Assembly (NCBI RefSeq): GCF_017874215.1
Contig: NZ_JAGGLB010000020.1
Span: 124,001 to 188,000 of the forward strand
Length of the DNA stretch: 64,000 nucleotides
DNA from: Paenibacillus eucommiae
GTDB taxonomy: Bacteria > Bacillota > Bacilli > Paenibacillales > NBRC-103111
Reading direction: 5' to 3'
Under the pieces are notes generated by a model. The model did not search any database. It had not been told where the DNA came from and saw only the letters and a list, made by a program, of their open reading frames with translations. Position 1 is the first letter of the stretch; the number at the start of each line of letters is the position of its first letter. Below are positions 17,901-27,428 of this stretch, in pieces. A program made the translations under genes and the position numbers.

Positions 17901-20900
17901 GCGCCTTTGAACGGTAAAGATCCATCCGCCAACGTCCCCAAACGCAACGTCTCCATTCCGTCCGCAACCGTTCCCGACGCCGACACGGAATTTTTCAGCA
18001 CGCCGTCTATATAGAACCTTATGGTATCCCCTTGGTAGGTCACCGCTACATGATGCCACTCGTTGTCGTCAATGGCCGTCTCACTGCTGAATTCCCCTAA
18101 GTCCGGTGCATAAAATTTGAGCTGTCCATCCGATTCATCCATATACAATTCGTAATGTCCGGCATTCATGGATCCCTTGGCTAAAAATACATGTTTCGTC
18201 TCCCTGGCCTGAGGGGCTTTAACCATTGCTGCCAGCGTGAAATTCGAACCGATGTTGATATCCGCATCCGCTATATTCACATAACTTTCGCTTGTTCCAT
18301 CGAAACTTAATGCATTTCCGTTGATCCCGGTTATCCACGATGCCCCGGCAATTGTTCCGTTGTACCCGTATCCCGATGTATCCGCTGCATACGTTCCGCT
18401 GCCTTCATTCAATTTCCATTCCCCGATCAGATTGCCATTACCGTCCTGAAAGAGTGCTGAGATATCCGTCTGATTCAATTCCCAGCTATACAATTCAACT
18501 TCAGCAAGAACACCTTTGAACGGAGAAGAGCCGTCCACCAACGCTCCCAATCGCAACGTTTCGATCTCGTCCGCAATCGCTCCCGACGCCGACACCGTAT
18601 TTTTAATCTCACCGTCTACATAGAACTTTATGGTGTCTCCTTGGTAGGTCACCGCTACGTGATGCCACTTATTGTCGTCAATGGCCGTCCCGCTGCTGAA
18701 TACAAATAAGTCCGGAGCATAGAATTTGAGCTCCCCATCCTCAGCGCCGATATACAATTCGAAATGTCCCGCATCCTTGGGCCCCTTGGCCAACAAGACA
18801 TGATTCTCCTCCCTGGCCTGAGGAGCTTTAACCCATGCGGCCAGCGTGAAATTCGAACCGATGTTGATATCCGCATTCGCTATATCCACATAGCTTTCGC
18901 TTGTTCCATCGAACTTCAATGCATTTCCGCTTTTTCCGGTAGTCCATGTTGCTCCGGCAATCGTTCCGTGATGTCCGTATCCCGATGTGTCGGCTGCATT
19001 CGTTCCGCTGCTATCATTCAATTTCCACTCTCCGATCAGATTGCCATTGCCCTTCTTATGGAGTGTCGCAATTTGTGTTGCGTTCAATTCCCGATTATAG
19101 ATGCTCACTTCATCAAGAGCGCCTTTGATCGGTGAAGATCCATCCGCCATCGCCCCCAAACGCAACGTCTCCATTTCATCCACAATCACTCCCGACGCCG
19201 GTACGGAATTTTTCAGCGCACCGTCTACGTACATCTTTATCGTGTTTCCTTGATAGGTTACAGCTACGTGATGCCACTCATTGTCGTCAATGGCCGTCTC
19301 GCTGTTGAATCCTCCCAAGTCCGGGGCATAGAATTTAAACTTCCCATCCGATTGACCAATATACAATTCATAGTGCCCCGCATCCTTGGGTCCCTTGGCC
19401 AGCAAGACATGATTCGTTCCCCTGTCCCGGGGTGCCTTAACCCACGCTGCTAAAGTGAAATTCGAACCAATGTTAATATTCGCATCCGCTATATCCACAT
19501 AGCTTTCGCTTGTTCCATCGAAATTCAGTGCATTTCCGTTAATCCCGGTTATCCATGATGCCCCGGCAATCGTTCCGTTGTGCCCGTATCCCGATGTATC
19601 CGCTGCTTGCGTTCCGCTGCCCGCATTGAATTGCCACTCCCCGACCGGGGCAGGTTCCAGAGAAGGTTCACTATCCGTACCGCTTCTTTGCAATCTTAAC
19701 GTATCAAATACTACAGACCGTGTACTGGATTGAACCGGAGCCATAACTCCCACTTCCAATTGACCATTCTCATCCGCTTCTTGCGTCACCGCCATTCTGT
19801 TCCAATCTGATTGAGCGCCGTACAATCCGTGACCGATAATGCGGCTGACGGTATCGCCCGGTTTCTGAACATAAATTCCATATTCCATTCTGCTTCCCTC
19901 CGGTTTAGCCCACCCCGTCAGGGTATATCTCTTTCCGGGAACAAGTCCCGACACCATTTGTTTGGCCGCAGCAGGAACACTGCTTATTCCGGAAAGTTTA
20001 ACACTGTATGCTCCGTCCTTTTTATCATCCGTTTCAATTAGAACATTGCCGTCAGTTGTCCAGTCCGATAAGCTTCCATTCTCAAAACCCATATCGGCTC
20101 CATAACCTGATCTTGTCGGAGAAGCTTCTATGACCATGTATAGTACACTATGACCCGTCAGAGTTCGTGAAATCTCTACTTTTCCGTCGTTTACCGGATA
20201 CACGCTCGGCACCGCTGTCAATTGCAATTCTTGCCGGGAAAGGTAATCCGGTGCTTTCTCAACCCACTTGGCAAATCCCACATCATCGGTAGTTGAATAT
20301 ATGCTGTGGTGGTTTGGCAATGTCCATGAAGGATAATTTCCATAACCCCGACTGTTTATATAAGAAATATCGTTATCATTCCGATATTGTTTCCAGTCTT
20401 TCCACCAGTTGTTATGACCATCGTCGATAAGATACTCTTTTATCGTGACCTGGGTTCCGGGGACGTTATCCAGAACGACTTTTACATTTTCCGATACATT
20501 GGTGTCATAATCCGTATTGAAATTATACGCAACCACCCTGTAGGTATTGGTTTCTTCATCTGAAGCCGAGGCATATCCTCCGACAAAATCAGATGGATTT
20601 GCCTTTACTCCATAAGCCGACACCGGAAGCTGCCTCTGCCCGTTCATATCTCTTTCTATCCGATAAACATTAAACGCAGGTGTTAGAACATGAGGACTCG
20701 ACTCATAACCAGGGGCTGTGGTGCCCCAATCGCCATAATTAATAATATTCTTAGTGCGTGGATATTGCGTGTATAGATCATTCCTATAAGCATAATTGGA
20801 GGCTCCATAATGATCCGCCCATGTGACGACAATACCAGGCTCCCCTCTGCCCGATTCATAAGTGTTAATATTAACATTCTTAAGCTGAGGATATCTGGAT

Positions 20901-21838
20901 AATTGATTCGAATAATAACTTAAAATATCGGTCAGTTGCTGGAAGTTACCGCCCGTTCCAGGAAGCTGATTCATTTGTTCCTGGCTCCACACCCAGTTCG
21001 TAGTGCCTACCCAGGAAATTCTTGTACCCATTTCGCCGGAATAAAAGTTCGTGCCACGTCCCCAGTGATCTATGGAATAATTGACAAAAGGGGTTCCCAA
21101 ATACGTAAAATAGGTTCCGGCGTATACGTTGCCTGCACCCAGGACAGATTCCAGACCTGCCAACCAGTAATCGAAAGTTTTCAGAAATGTCTCAGCATCG
21201 GCGACAAGCTGCGAATCAGGCTCTGACCAAAATTCAAACCCCCATGTGGATACCTCATCAATTCCGAAGTTATCCACCAGATACTGTGTTACCGCTTCGA
21301 CATAAAGATACCATTTGTTATAATCCGAAGGCGGATTCGCGTTATATGCATACGCTCCGCTTCTGTATCCCCCCTCTGCGATAGGCGCTGGAATACCATG
21401 AAAATACAAAATTGGTTTGGACCCGCTGTGTATTTGATTCGTTACTAATTCCTTAAGCGTTTCCTCGCCTTCGCCGCGGAAATCTGTGAAAGTAACAACC
21501 CCATTATTCTCACTGTACCCGGCATCTTGGTTTTTGTCCCACGATACAACAGCAAAGTTTTGTATATTCCATTTATTCACATTATCAAATCTTGTTTTAG
21601 CCCATTCTGCCGGAAGATCATCCTTTGGTAAATAAGAAACGCCAACCGAATCCACAAGCTGTGTTATTCGATTACCGTCAACCTGGCTGGATGCATCTAT
21701 ATGGATCTCCACAAGTTGTTCGCCGCTTGCCTGTACATGAGCAGCAGCCGCAAATGCGAAAACGGGCAATCCGAGCATCAGCACCCATAGCAAGCACATA
21801 TGTCTTTTGAAGCTTATTAACCGTACATGATTTAACAT
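14954..21838 (-). CDS. Giant S-layer-anchored glycosidase (GH39-like, five LamG, three SLH)
   Basis: 2294-residue secreted surface protein. The signal peptide ends near residue 37. A TIM-barrel domain of clan GH-A, GH39-like (about 40-450), has a candidate acid/base Glu in FWSEPD (~206) and a candidate nucleophile in TYESGRG (~327). A beta-sandwich follows, then a carbohydrate-binding module starting MGFENGSLSDW (about 590-730). Five LamG domains begin near 733, 936, 1139, 1343 and 1646, each with DTSGYGHNGTIAGA and NEWHHVAVTYQG motifs. Two almost identical cadherin-like domains lie near 1535 and 1840. A Pro/Gly linker, a beta domain (~1968-2103) and three SLH domains (~2116-2290, with GYLDGTFKPNQTVTRAEF) anchor it to the wall. 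Start: GAGGAGG six bases before ATG. Last gene of the glycan operon. Substrate unknown. Confidence 0.85.
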   Translation of the reverse strand: MLNHVRLISFKRHMCLLWVLMLGLPVFAFAAAAHVQASGEQLVEIHIDASSQVDGNRITQLVDSVGVSYLPKDDLPAEWAKTRFDNVNKWNIQNFAVVSWDKNQDAGYSENNGVVTFTDFRGEGEETLKELVTNQIHSGSKPILYFHGIPAPIAEGGYRSGAYAYNANPPSDYNKWYLYVEAVTQYLVDNFGIDEVSTWGFEFWSEPDSQLVADAETFLKTFDYWLAGLESVLGAGNVYAGTYFTYLGTPFVNYSIDHWGRGTNFYSGEMGTRISWVGTTNWVWSQEQMNQLPGTGGNFQQLTDILSYYSNQLSRYPQLKNVNINTYESGRGEPGIVVTWADHYGASNYAYRNDLYTQYPRTKNIINYGDWGTTAPGYESSPHVLTPAFNVYRIERDMNGQRQLPVSAYGVKANPSDFVGGYASASDEETNTYRVVAYNFNTDYDTNVSENVKVVLDNVPGTQVTIKEYLIDDGHNNWWKDWKQYRNDNDISYINSRGYGNYPSWTLPNHHSIYSTTDDVGFAKWVEKAPDYLSRQELQLTAVPSVYPVNDGKVEISRTLTGHSVLYMVIEASPTRSGYGADMGFENGSLSDWTTDGNVLIETDDKKDGAYSVKLSGISSVPAAAKQMVSGLVPGKRYTLTGWAKPEGSRMEYGIYVQKPGDTVSRIIGHGLYGAQSDWNRMAVTQEADENGQLEVGVMAPVQSSTRSVVFDTLRLQRSGTDSEPSLEPAPVGEWQFNAGSGTQAADTSGYGHNGTIAGASWITGINGNALNFDGTSESYVDIADANINIGSNFTLAAWVKAPRDRGTNHVLLAKGPKDAGHYELYIGQSDGKFKFYAPDLGGFNSETAIDDNEWHHVAVTYQGNTIKMYVDGALKNSVPASGVIVDEMETLRLGAMADGSSPIKGALDEVSIYNRELNATQIATLHKKGNGNLIGEWKLNDSSGTNAADTSGYGHHGTIAGATWTTGKSGNALKFDGTSESYVDIANADINIGSNFTLAAWVKAPQAREENHVLLAKGPKDAGHFELYIGAEDGELKFYAPDLFVFSSGTAIDDNKWHHVAVTYQGDTIKFYVDGEIKNTVSASGAIADEIETLRLGALVDGSSPFKGVLAEVELYSWELNQTDISALFQDGNGNLIGEWKLNEGSGTYAADTSGYGYNGTIAGASWITGINGNALSFDGTSESYVNIADADINIGSNFTLAAMVKAPQARETKHVFLAKGSMNAGHYELYMDESDGQLKFYAPDLGEFSSETAIDDNEWHHVAVTYQGDTIRFYIDGVLKNSVSASGTVADGMETLRLGTLADGSLPFKGALGEVSIYNRELSPAQIAALHKKGNGYLIGEWKFNAGSGTHAADTSGYGHHGTITGASWITGIKGNALNFDGTGGSYVEIADSDINIGSNFTLTAWVKAPQARETNHVLLAKGPKDTGHFELYIGAGDGELKFYAPDLFVFSSGTAIDDNEWHHVAVTYQGDTIKFYVDGVLKNTVMGLGAIAEEIETLRLGTLADGSLPFKGALDEVSIYGRELSQAEITALTVISPGTASNEKDITSFSLVAETGAATINATAHTVAIEVAYGTNLNSLVGTFGLSAGAAAKVGTVDQVSGTTANDFTTPVTYVVKAADGSTQNWTVTVSVAAFQNGNLIGEWKLNEGSGTNAADTSGYGHHGTIAGASWITGIKGNALNFDGTSGSYVEIADSDINIGSNFTLAAWVKAPQDRETNHVLLAKGPKDAGHFELYIGGGDGELKFYAPDIFVFSSGTAIDDNEWHHVAVTYQGDTIKFYVDGVLKNTVLASGAIADEIETLRLGTLADGTFPFKGALDEVSIYSRELSQAEITALTVISSETTSNAKDITSFSLVAETGAATINATEHTVAIEVAYGTNLNSLVGTFELSAGAAAKVGTVDQVSGTTANDFTTPVTYVVKAADGSTQGWTVTVTVKAAPPIGGGSTPPSGGGPTPPGNTKTSSTDGKLTLPAGKEGEVSLDNVIVVSIPANAADKELKVTIDKVMDAHKLLTNNEVLVTSVYEILKNFPDNFMKLVTLTFKFDPASLKNNQSVAVFYYDETKKSWVEVAGGKVSGNHISVTINHFTKFAVFAVDKSTEDQSTDVPTSESSIKLSDIAGHWAEAGIKQAVSNGIIAGYLDGTFKPNQTVTRAEFTVMLMNTLKPQGAGAALTFTDAAKIGTWAKSAVAQAVKAGYIKGYQDGTFRPEAAITRAEMAMMIANALGLSLEENVSSGFADDKDIPDWAKGAVAAIKKSGYIEGKGSNKFDPNAKMTRAEAVTVLLKLLEPKEQVN
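16330..19640 (-). repeat. Near-identical LamG and cadherin-like coding repeats
   Basis: Within the giant gene, LamG units recur with a ~609-bp period (landmark ACTTCATCAAGG and variants at about 17280, 17888, 18497 and 19106). A fifth unit at about 16370 is separated by a ~300-bp cadherin-like unit. Neighbouring units share long identical DNA stretches, and the two cadherin-like units are nearly identical. This indicates recent duplication or gene conversion, and possible assembly error. Confidence 0.85.
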
Positions 21839-21925
21839 TGATATCCTCCTCTTTAACTAACACTAGTATTTTTTCAACTAACTGTAGCTCAGGCATGGAA
21901 ATCAGCTCCCTCTGGATCATGCATG

Positions 21926-22984
21926 TTAACTTATCTGCAAGATGTCCTTAAGGATCGGAGTTAACCCATTGGCTATCAGCATAAAGCCAAGATCAGTCGG
22001 ATGTAGGCCATCTACTGTACATTCATCCCATACTTCCCCAAGTAAATCCGCTCCATCGCAAAAATAAATGAATCGATCTCCTTGCTCCCGATGCTCCCTG
22101 ACCAGCCCGCTTTGATAGTTCCTTCTTGCCACTCTTTCTTCATAGGTTGAGGATTTGACCTGCTCATATCCACAGGGAGTTCGTGATACGACGAGGATAG
22201 GGACCTCGGAATGCCGGCTGCGGAAGATTCGAATAAATTCAGGCATGGTCGTAATTAAACCATTCAGATTCACGCAATTGGCATCATAATCCAGCACCAG
22301 ACATCCCGGTTTTTCAATTTGGCTAATGTACTCCGCAATTTCCGGGTCACCCTTGCCATTTCCGGAAAAGCCCAGATTTATAAATTCAATATTGAATCTA
22401 CGGCTCAAAATATTACTGTAAGCCATTCCAGGGCGTGAGGCGCAGCCTCCCTGTGTAATCGATGTGCCGTACAAGATGACCTTGCCGTCAGAGTCATATG
22501 GGGGAAATTCCATCATTTTCGCGTCTGAATTCACCCCGATTTGCACTTCATGTACGCCTTGATAAAGCGGGAAATTAAGGGTAATGCATCGTAATTCAGG
22601 TTCAACGGATTTAAAGAATACGCTTTCGTATTCATCTGCATTGTGGGGGAAGCGTGTTGTCCCATAGTATAACTGGGAGCCAGGCAAACCCAAATAACAA
22701 TCAAAGCCGTTAACAGCAGTTGCTGTTATATGGTCCATGTTGTTTGGACCATATAACCTCACTTTGATCATTAATTGGGTGGCATTTGTCTGAAAACGTA
22801 TTTGCCCACCTGCTGTATGGTTTGCCAAGTTGTCCACCTCTTCACGAATAGCTCCTGCGACCACAACCGGCAGCCTGCGATACTTACGCTCCTGCGACCA
22901 CCAAGCGAATCCAGATATTTGAAAAGGCGGCTCATAGGGAGAAAGCCAAAGCAGTTCCTCATCTTCAGGATCAATTTGAACCAC
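21926..22984 (-). CDS. SGNH/GDSL esterase with SsfX3-like N-terminal domain
   Basis: 352-residue cytosolic hydrolase. The N-terminal beta-sandwich (about 1-165) contains AWWSQERKYRRLP. The SGNH domain follows: GTSITQGG (nucleophile Ser), NLGFSGNGKGD (Gly block), and DGLHPTDLGF (catalytic Asp/His). Relatives are carbohydrate or acyl esterases. In this operon it probably deacylates imported oligosaccharides. GTG at 22984 is preferred: AGGAGG lies 9 bases upstream, while the ATG at 23008 lies before that site. No signal peptide, so it acts on transported material. Confidence 0.85.
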   Translation of the reverse strand: MVQIDPEDEELLWLSPYEPPFQISGFAWWSQERKYRRLPVVVAGAIREEVDNLANHTAGGQIRFQTNATQLMIKVRLYGPNNMDHITATAVNGFDCYLGLPGSQLYYGTTRFPHNADEYESVFFKSVEPELRCITLNFPLYQGVHEVQIGVNSDAKMMEFPPYDSDGKVILYGTSITQGGCASRPGMAYSNILSRRFNIEFINLGFSGNGKGDPEIAEYISQIEKPGCLVLDYDANCVNLNGLITTMPEFIRIFRSRHSEVPILVVSRTPCGYEQVKSSTYEERVARRNYQSGLVREHREQGDRFIYFCDGADLLGEVWDECTVDGLHPTDLGFMLIANGLTPILKDILQIS

Positions 22985-23071
22985 AAGCCAGAACCTCCTA
23001 AGTATCATGACATATCGTTGCTATACCATGTCTGCTGCCCGCACAATAATTGTGATGGAATGTCGAGCTGA

Positions 23072-25411
23072 TTAATGTGAAGCAGACAAGACTACTTTAA
23101 ACTTCATTTCCCGGCCCGGATCTTTCAACGCCAATGTATTCACGCTAACGCTTCCATGCCAATCCGAAGCCTTGCCGTCTATACTCAACTCTTCTATTTC
23201 ATGAATACGATAATTATTTCTCATGAACAGGTTTAAGGACACTTGATCAATACCCGACGGCAGAGAAAGATTCACTTCAATTGTATGCAATGAGCTTCTT
23301 TCGATGAAAAACGAAAGCTTTCCGAAGACGGTGCCTACATGGTTCACCTGAACATGTTTTCCAACATCAAGCCATTCAGCAGGAACGCAAGGCAGAAGGT
23401 AAAGCTTATCGTTTTCTACGATAAATAGCGTATTTAAAATCATTTCCATAATACGCCCATTTCCGCTTCCATTCGGCTGCCAAGGAGACAACCACGGAAG
23501 TTGGGGACTATAACGTTCATGCACATGGAAGGTATCAAGCGTCGTAGAAAAAGCCATTGTCGAGTAGAAATAGCGTAGTGCTTTCTCCCTTTCTCCTCGC
23601 AAGCTCCATGTGCGGTGCCATACTCTTTCCGCACTGTTAACGTAATACAGGTCAATCGGAGTCCCTGCATATTCCTCTTGGAGCACTCCTAATGTCGGAT
23701 CCTCCATCCCTGGAAGCTTAACAGCAAACATGTCGCTCATCGCATAGTGCTTACGCATCATATATTCAATTTCCGGGATGATTTCATCCGACGGCTGGAT
23801 CAATCCTGTATCCATGAAGCTAATTGGTCCATCGATTGCATAGACGCCAGTTCGAACATCCATCTTTGTATAGACTTCATTCGGCATCCATCTGACATTT
23901 TCATGATCAACATAAGTTCCTTGCTTAATGGACTCGAGAATACATATCTTGTATTCATTGGCTTCAGTCAGGTATCCAGGCGCATCTGGATGTTCAATAT
24001 CAGCCAAAGCCGCAGCCATACTGCTTAGACCCTGCCATGTCGTCACATTCGAAAAGTAGAAATAGCCTTTATCCGGCCAATCATGAACCCGCCCTTCGGG
24101 TAGCAACCCAAAGTGGGCAGCTTTTGTGCCATCATTCTTATACACTTTAGTCGCATTGCGTTCTTTGCAAACCCACTCACATGCATGGAGTATAATGGAC
24201 AGATTCGCTCTAAGCCATTCCCGATCTTTCGTAACCAGATAATAATCTGCGAGCAGCCCTAGAACGGAACCAGTTTCTCCCATCCAGAAAATATAGGCAC
24301 GAAATGAGCCCTCTGGCGATAGGATATCCCCTTCCGGGCCAATACTATTTTCCTGGGTACTCAAAAAGTAGGCCAGCGTCTTTTTTACGATATCCGTTTC
24401 CCCTAACCGGGTTAACATGCGCAAATAAATGGATACTTCCCATGTATACACAACCGTATAATCGTTAAATCCTCCTTGCCCTGGAAGTGCTGCCCCATCC
24501 TCCCTCTGAGCAATCAACTGTAAGGAGTTCGTCTGTGCAGTATCAAAAATCTTTTGAATAGCCGCTTCCGGTACATAAACCTGGGATTGGTTGGACAAGC
24601 TCTCATTCCAGATTTTTCTACTCTCCGCTATTCCCGTTTCCTCATCCATAAAAGCCTCGATCTCATCCGACCTGGAACCCGGCAATTTCTGGACGAACGT
24701 ATCATAAATCTCAACCTGGATTTGCTTCGTTTCACCTGGAGCCAGAGTCATCTCAAATCTCAGAATATGCTTGAACTCACCTGCTTGAGCCCTATATTCT
24801 ACATGTGAGGATGAGTCGGCTTTGTATCGCATAAGCGTTAATCCCTCAGGATTTAGCAAACTGCCCGAAGTAGAATCAATGATCTGCTGCTCCAGGCTCA
24901 TGCCATTAAGCCATGGTGCTGCCACGCTGTTGAAAGGAACATAATCCTCATTCGCATGAACATAAAATTGATCGTGACTCGCTTCGATATTTTGGAAATA
25001 CCATTGACCGGTTCTCGTCTGTGTTGGATGTAGATTCGTTATCGACAGGTATTGATGCACGCGCATATTGCCATCCGAATCTGTTAACGTCAAGCTGGTC
25101 AAGCGGTGTGCAAAGTCTGATTGGGATAGGGAAGAGAAAAGAATCGGTTCCTTAGGCGAAAACAGTGCTTGTTCAACGTTGCGATAATCAAAAAACTGCG
25201 GTTGACCCCTGGATCCAATTAGAAAACCGTGACCACGGCGCAAGTCCCCTTTGCGGCCAAGCGCATCCTTGATCATTATGGTGAAATCCGGCCGCACTTC
25301 AACTAAAGTATTTGCCAACGGCCCGTGAATATAGACTCGCTTCGACCTCGTTCGCGGAAACAATCCCGAAATTCGATTCCAGTCGGGTTCTGCATGACAG
25401 TTTAATCTCAT
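23072..25411 (-). CDS. Six-hairpin (alpha/alpha)6 glycosidase-like protein
   Basis: 779-residue protein without signal peptide. The N-terminal third is beta-rich (LANTLVEVRPDFTIMIKDALG). The middle, about 270-680, looks like an (alpha/alpha)6 toroid, with aromatic/Asp-rich repeats such as GQGGFNDYTVVYTWEVSIYL, FWMGETGSVLGLLADYY and WLSPWQPNGSGNGRIMEM. The C-terminus returns to a beta domain (about 700-779). This architecture is shared by GH63, GH65, GH78, GH95 and relatives. I cannot assign one family or a catalytic residue. It overlaps the upstream GH20-like gene by four bases (ATGA), so the two are translationally coupled and probably act in the same cytosolic pathway. Confidence 0.7.
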   Translation of the reverse strand: MRLNCHAEPDWNRISGLFPRTRSKRVYIHGPLANTLVEVRPDFTIMIKDALGRKGDLRRGHGFLIGSRGQPQFFDYRNVEQALFSPKEPILFSSLSQSDFAHRLTSLTLTDSDGNMRVHQYLSITNLHPTQTRTGQWYFQNIEASHDQFYVHANEDYVPFNSVAAPWLNGMSLEQQIIDSTSGSLLNPEGLTLMRYKADSSSHVEYRAQAGEFKHILRFEMTLAPGETKQIQVEIYDTFVQKLPGSRSDEIEAFMDEETGIAESRKIWNESLSNQSQVYVPEAAIQKIFDTAQTNSLQLIAQREDGAALPGQGGFNDYTVVYTWEVSIYLRMLTRLGETDIVKKTLAYFLSTQENSIGPEGDILSPEGSFRAYIFWMGETGSVLGLLADYYLVTKDREWLRANLSIILHACEWVCKERNATKVYKNDGTKAAHFGLLPEGRVHDWPDKGYFYFSNVTTWQGLSSMAAALADIEHPDAPGYLTEANEYKICILESIKQGTYVDHENVRWMPNEVYTKMDVRTGVYAIDGPISFMDTGLIQPSDEIIPEIEYMMRKHYAMSDMFAVKLPGMEDPTLGVLQEEYAGTPIDLYYVNSAERVWHRTWSLRGEREKALRYFYSTMAFSTTLDTFHVHERYSPQLPWLSPWQPNGSGNGRIMEMILNTLFIVENDKLYLLPCVPAEWLDVGKHVQVNHVGTVFGKLSFFIERSSLHTIEVNLSLPSGIDQVSLNLFMRNNYRIHEIEELSIDGKASDWHGSVSVNTLALKDPGREMKFKVVLSASH

Positions 25412-27309
25412 TGGTGTCTCAACTCCTTCAAAGCCTCGCTATATTCATCAGCTAATTTTTCGAGATTCATCAAACTTTCCTTCATCCCGCCCACTCGATT
25501 GCGGCTTAGCCATATCTGTTCATAATTGCTCATAATTCCATTCAATTCTTGAATCATAACGGAAAGCCGCTCCTTACGAACAGCTTCTTCCAATGAAGAT
25601 AGTTTAAATTGGCCGAGCTTGGCTCCATGCAGGATCAGATCAATTGCATTCCCATATTCGGCGATCACAAGATCTGCATCGTCGCATTGCAAATCCACTT
25701 GCTCCAACACGCCTAGTAAATTTGTTACGTACTTCTCCACCCCTTCGAAGTCCTCTCTATTCAGCTTCGGCAGATTAAGCCTCTCCAGATCTTTATTCGT
25801 ATCCTTGAGCTGGTCATAATACAAGGTTCTGAAGATGCCGCTTCCATCGAAATTCGTTTTCTGTTCTTGCAAGTAATAGTTTCCAAGGTCCAGAGCAAAT
25901 TGTCCCATATTAAGATTACGATCAAGAAATACGAACCGGTCGAGGTAACCAGCAATATCTACATCGATATTCTGATCTACCCCCCAGCTTAACGCCGCTC
26001 CGTAGATAAAGCCGGGATAACTGATCGGCAGATGATGCCAATGATGCGGCGATCCCCAATCTGTATTCAAATACCCGATTGCTCCGAACTTCTTTCCTAA
26101 TGTTGCGGCATTACGCAAATTCGATTTCATATTGTCCGTAAGCCCGCCAATTGTGTTCCAGGTTGATGTACCGGGACAGACATAATAAGGAATTCCACTC
26201 TTCATCAGGGTCTCGCAATGAGCAGGATTGGGTTCATCTGCTGCATACCCCCATTCCAAAGCGATGAGATCCTTTGGCAGTTGCGGGATTAACTCTGGAT
26301 GTGTTGCGATGATTTCTGCCCAGAACATCATCTTTTTTCCTTTCTTCCCTACCAGTTCATGCAATTTCAATAGATACTCCAGATAAACAATCCCTTTGCC
26401 CCGTTCTTCGCATTGCTCCTTGCTTTTACCTTGGCCCAATTCAAAGGTTTCATCGCATCCCACGTTAAAATAGCGGGAGGAAAACGCAGGAAGAAGATCA
26501 TCGAACGTGCGCTCAAGAAACTTGAAAACATCGGGATCCACCGGATTTAAGGTCATCGGTTGGTACCATCCCCATGGCGCTATACATCCATCCGGACATT
26601 CCGAGAGTGCGTTGAATTCTTCGCGGATCAACCACGGCGTCATATGTCCGAAACTGTTCTGATTTGGAACGAGATCAATAAATCTGTCTTTGCAGTACTG
26701 ATCCAACAACTTGATCTCTTCTGGAGTGACCGGCGTTTGTTCCTTCCATACATCCGGGAAAGACGGATAGGCATAAGAAAATCCTTCCATATAAAGCTGC
26801 AGCTGATTGAGCTTGAGATCCGCCATGAATTCGACGATGCGATATAAGGTTTCCATCGTCGGTATTCTGTCTCTGCTAATATCCAGCATCACTCCTCTTG
26901 CACCGAAATCGGGATAATCGGAGATGTACAGGCAAGGAATCTTCGCGTCATTCTTATGCTGTACCAAGAGTTGCTTTAAGGTACTTACGGCATGGAAGGC
27001 ACCAGCTTCGTCATTGAATTCGATGAAAACTCCTCCTTGGCTGATTTCCAAAGTATAACCCTCCGAGGGGAGATCCTCCTTTCTCTCGAAGCTTATCTGA
27101 GCATCGCTCAGATCATTTCCGAAACTAACAGGATAGTCGTGCCCCATTAATTCTTGAATCATATGCTGAGTCCTCTCCGCTATTTTTACCAATCTTTCAT
27201 TTGAATCTGTTGGAACACAAACAGATCCCTCTCGAAATATGGTATAAAATCCGGGCATATAACGAACCTCTCTCGGACTGGGAACGAATAAGACTTGCTC
27301 TGTAGTCAT
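25408..27309 (-). CDS. GH20-like beta-N-acetylhexosaminidase
   Basis: 633-residue cytosolic protein. The N-terminal GH20b-like zincin fold (about 1-125) is followed by a TIM barrel beginning FGARGVMLDISRDRIPT. The catalytic Asp-Glu pair of GH20 is seen in FNVGCDETFELGQGKS (~283-284), and the barrel ends with WGYAADEP and WGSPHHWHH. GH20 enzymes use substrate-assisted catalysis on terminal GlcNAc or GalNAc, though some members differ, so the exact sugar is open. Start ATG with AGGAG eight bases upstream. It is the first enzyme gene after the binding-protein gene, separated from it by a stable hairpin. Confidence 0.8.
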   Translation of the reverse strand: MTTEQVLFVPSPREVRYMPGFYTIFREGSVCVPTDSNERLVKIAERTQHMIQELMGHDYPVSFGNDLSDAQISFERKEDLPSEGYTLEISQGGVFIEFNDEAGAFHAVSTLKQLLVQHKNDAKIPCLYISDYPDFGARGVMLDISRDRIPTMETLYRIVEFMADLKLNQLQLYMEGFSYAYPSFPDVWKEQTPVTPEEIKLLDQYCKDRFIDLVPNQNSFGHMTPWLIREEFNALSECPDGCIAPWGWYQPMTLNPVDPDVFKFLERTFDDLLPAFSSRYFNVGCDETFELGQGKSKEQCEERGKGIVYLEYLLKLHELVGKKGKKMMFWAEIIATHPELIPQLPKDLIALEWGYAADEPNPAHCETLMKSGIPYYVCPGTSTWNTIGGLTDNMKSNLRNAATLGKKFGAIGYLNTDWGSPHHWHHLPISYPGFIYGAALSWGVDQNIDVDIAGYLDRFVFLDRNLNMGQFALDLGNYYLQEQKTNFDGSGIFRTLYYDQLKDTNKDLERLNLPKLNREDFEGVEKYVTNLLGVLEQVDLQCDDADLVIAEYGNAIDLILHGAKLGQFKLSSLEEAVRKERLSVMIQELNGIMSNYEQIWLSRNRVGGMKESLMNLEKLADEYSEALKELRHQ

Positions 27310-27358
27310 TGAATCTGCTCCTTTTTATATTTGTTAATGGCTTTTCGCATCCTATAAT

Positions 27359-27397
27359 CAAGGCAACAAATGTTCGCAGTCAACATTCGTTGCCTTG
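27359..27397 (-). promoter_or_regulatory. Intercistronic hairpin between binding-protein and GH20 genes
   Basis: CAAGGCAAC-A-AATGTT and its inverted partner form a 16-bp stem with one mismatch and a 7-base loop. No T-run follows on the minus strand. It therefore looks like an mRNA-stabilising or attenuating structure at the 3' end of the binding-protein cistron, not a terminator. Confidence 0.7.
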
Positions 27398-27428
27398 TTT
27401 GCATCTTGTTCTTTCCCAATCCTATTAT

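Noticed and set aside
21678..21920. 80-codon frame upstream of the giant surface protein
   Set aside because: It overlaps the start of the surface protein in another frame and lacks a separate ribosome binding site with good spacing.
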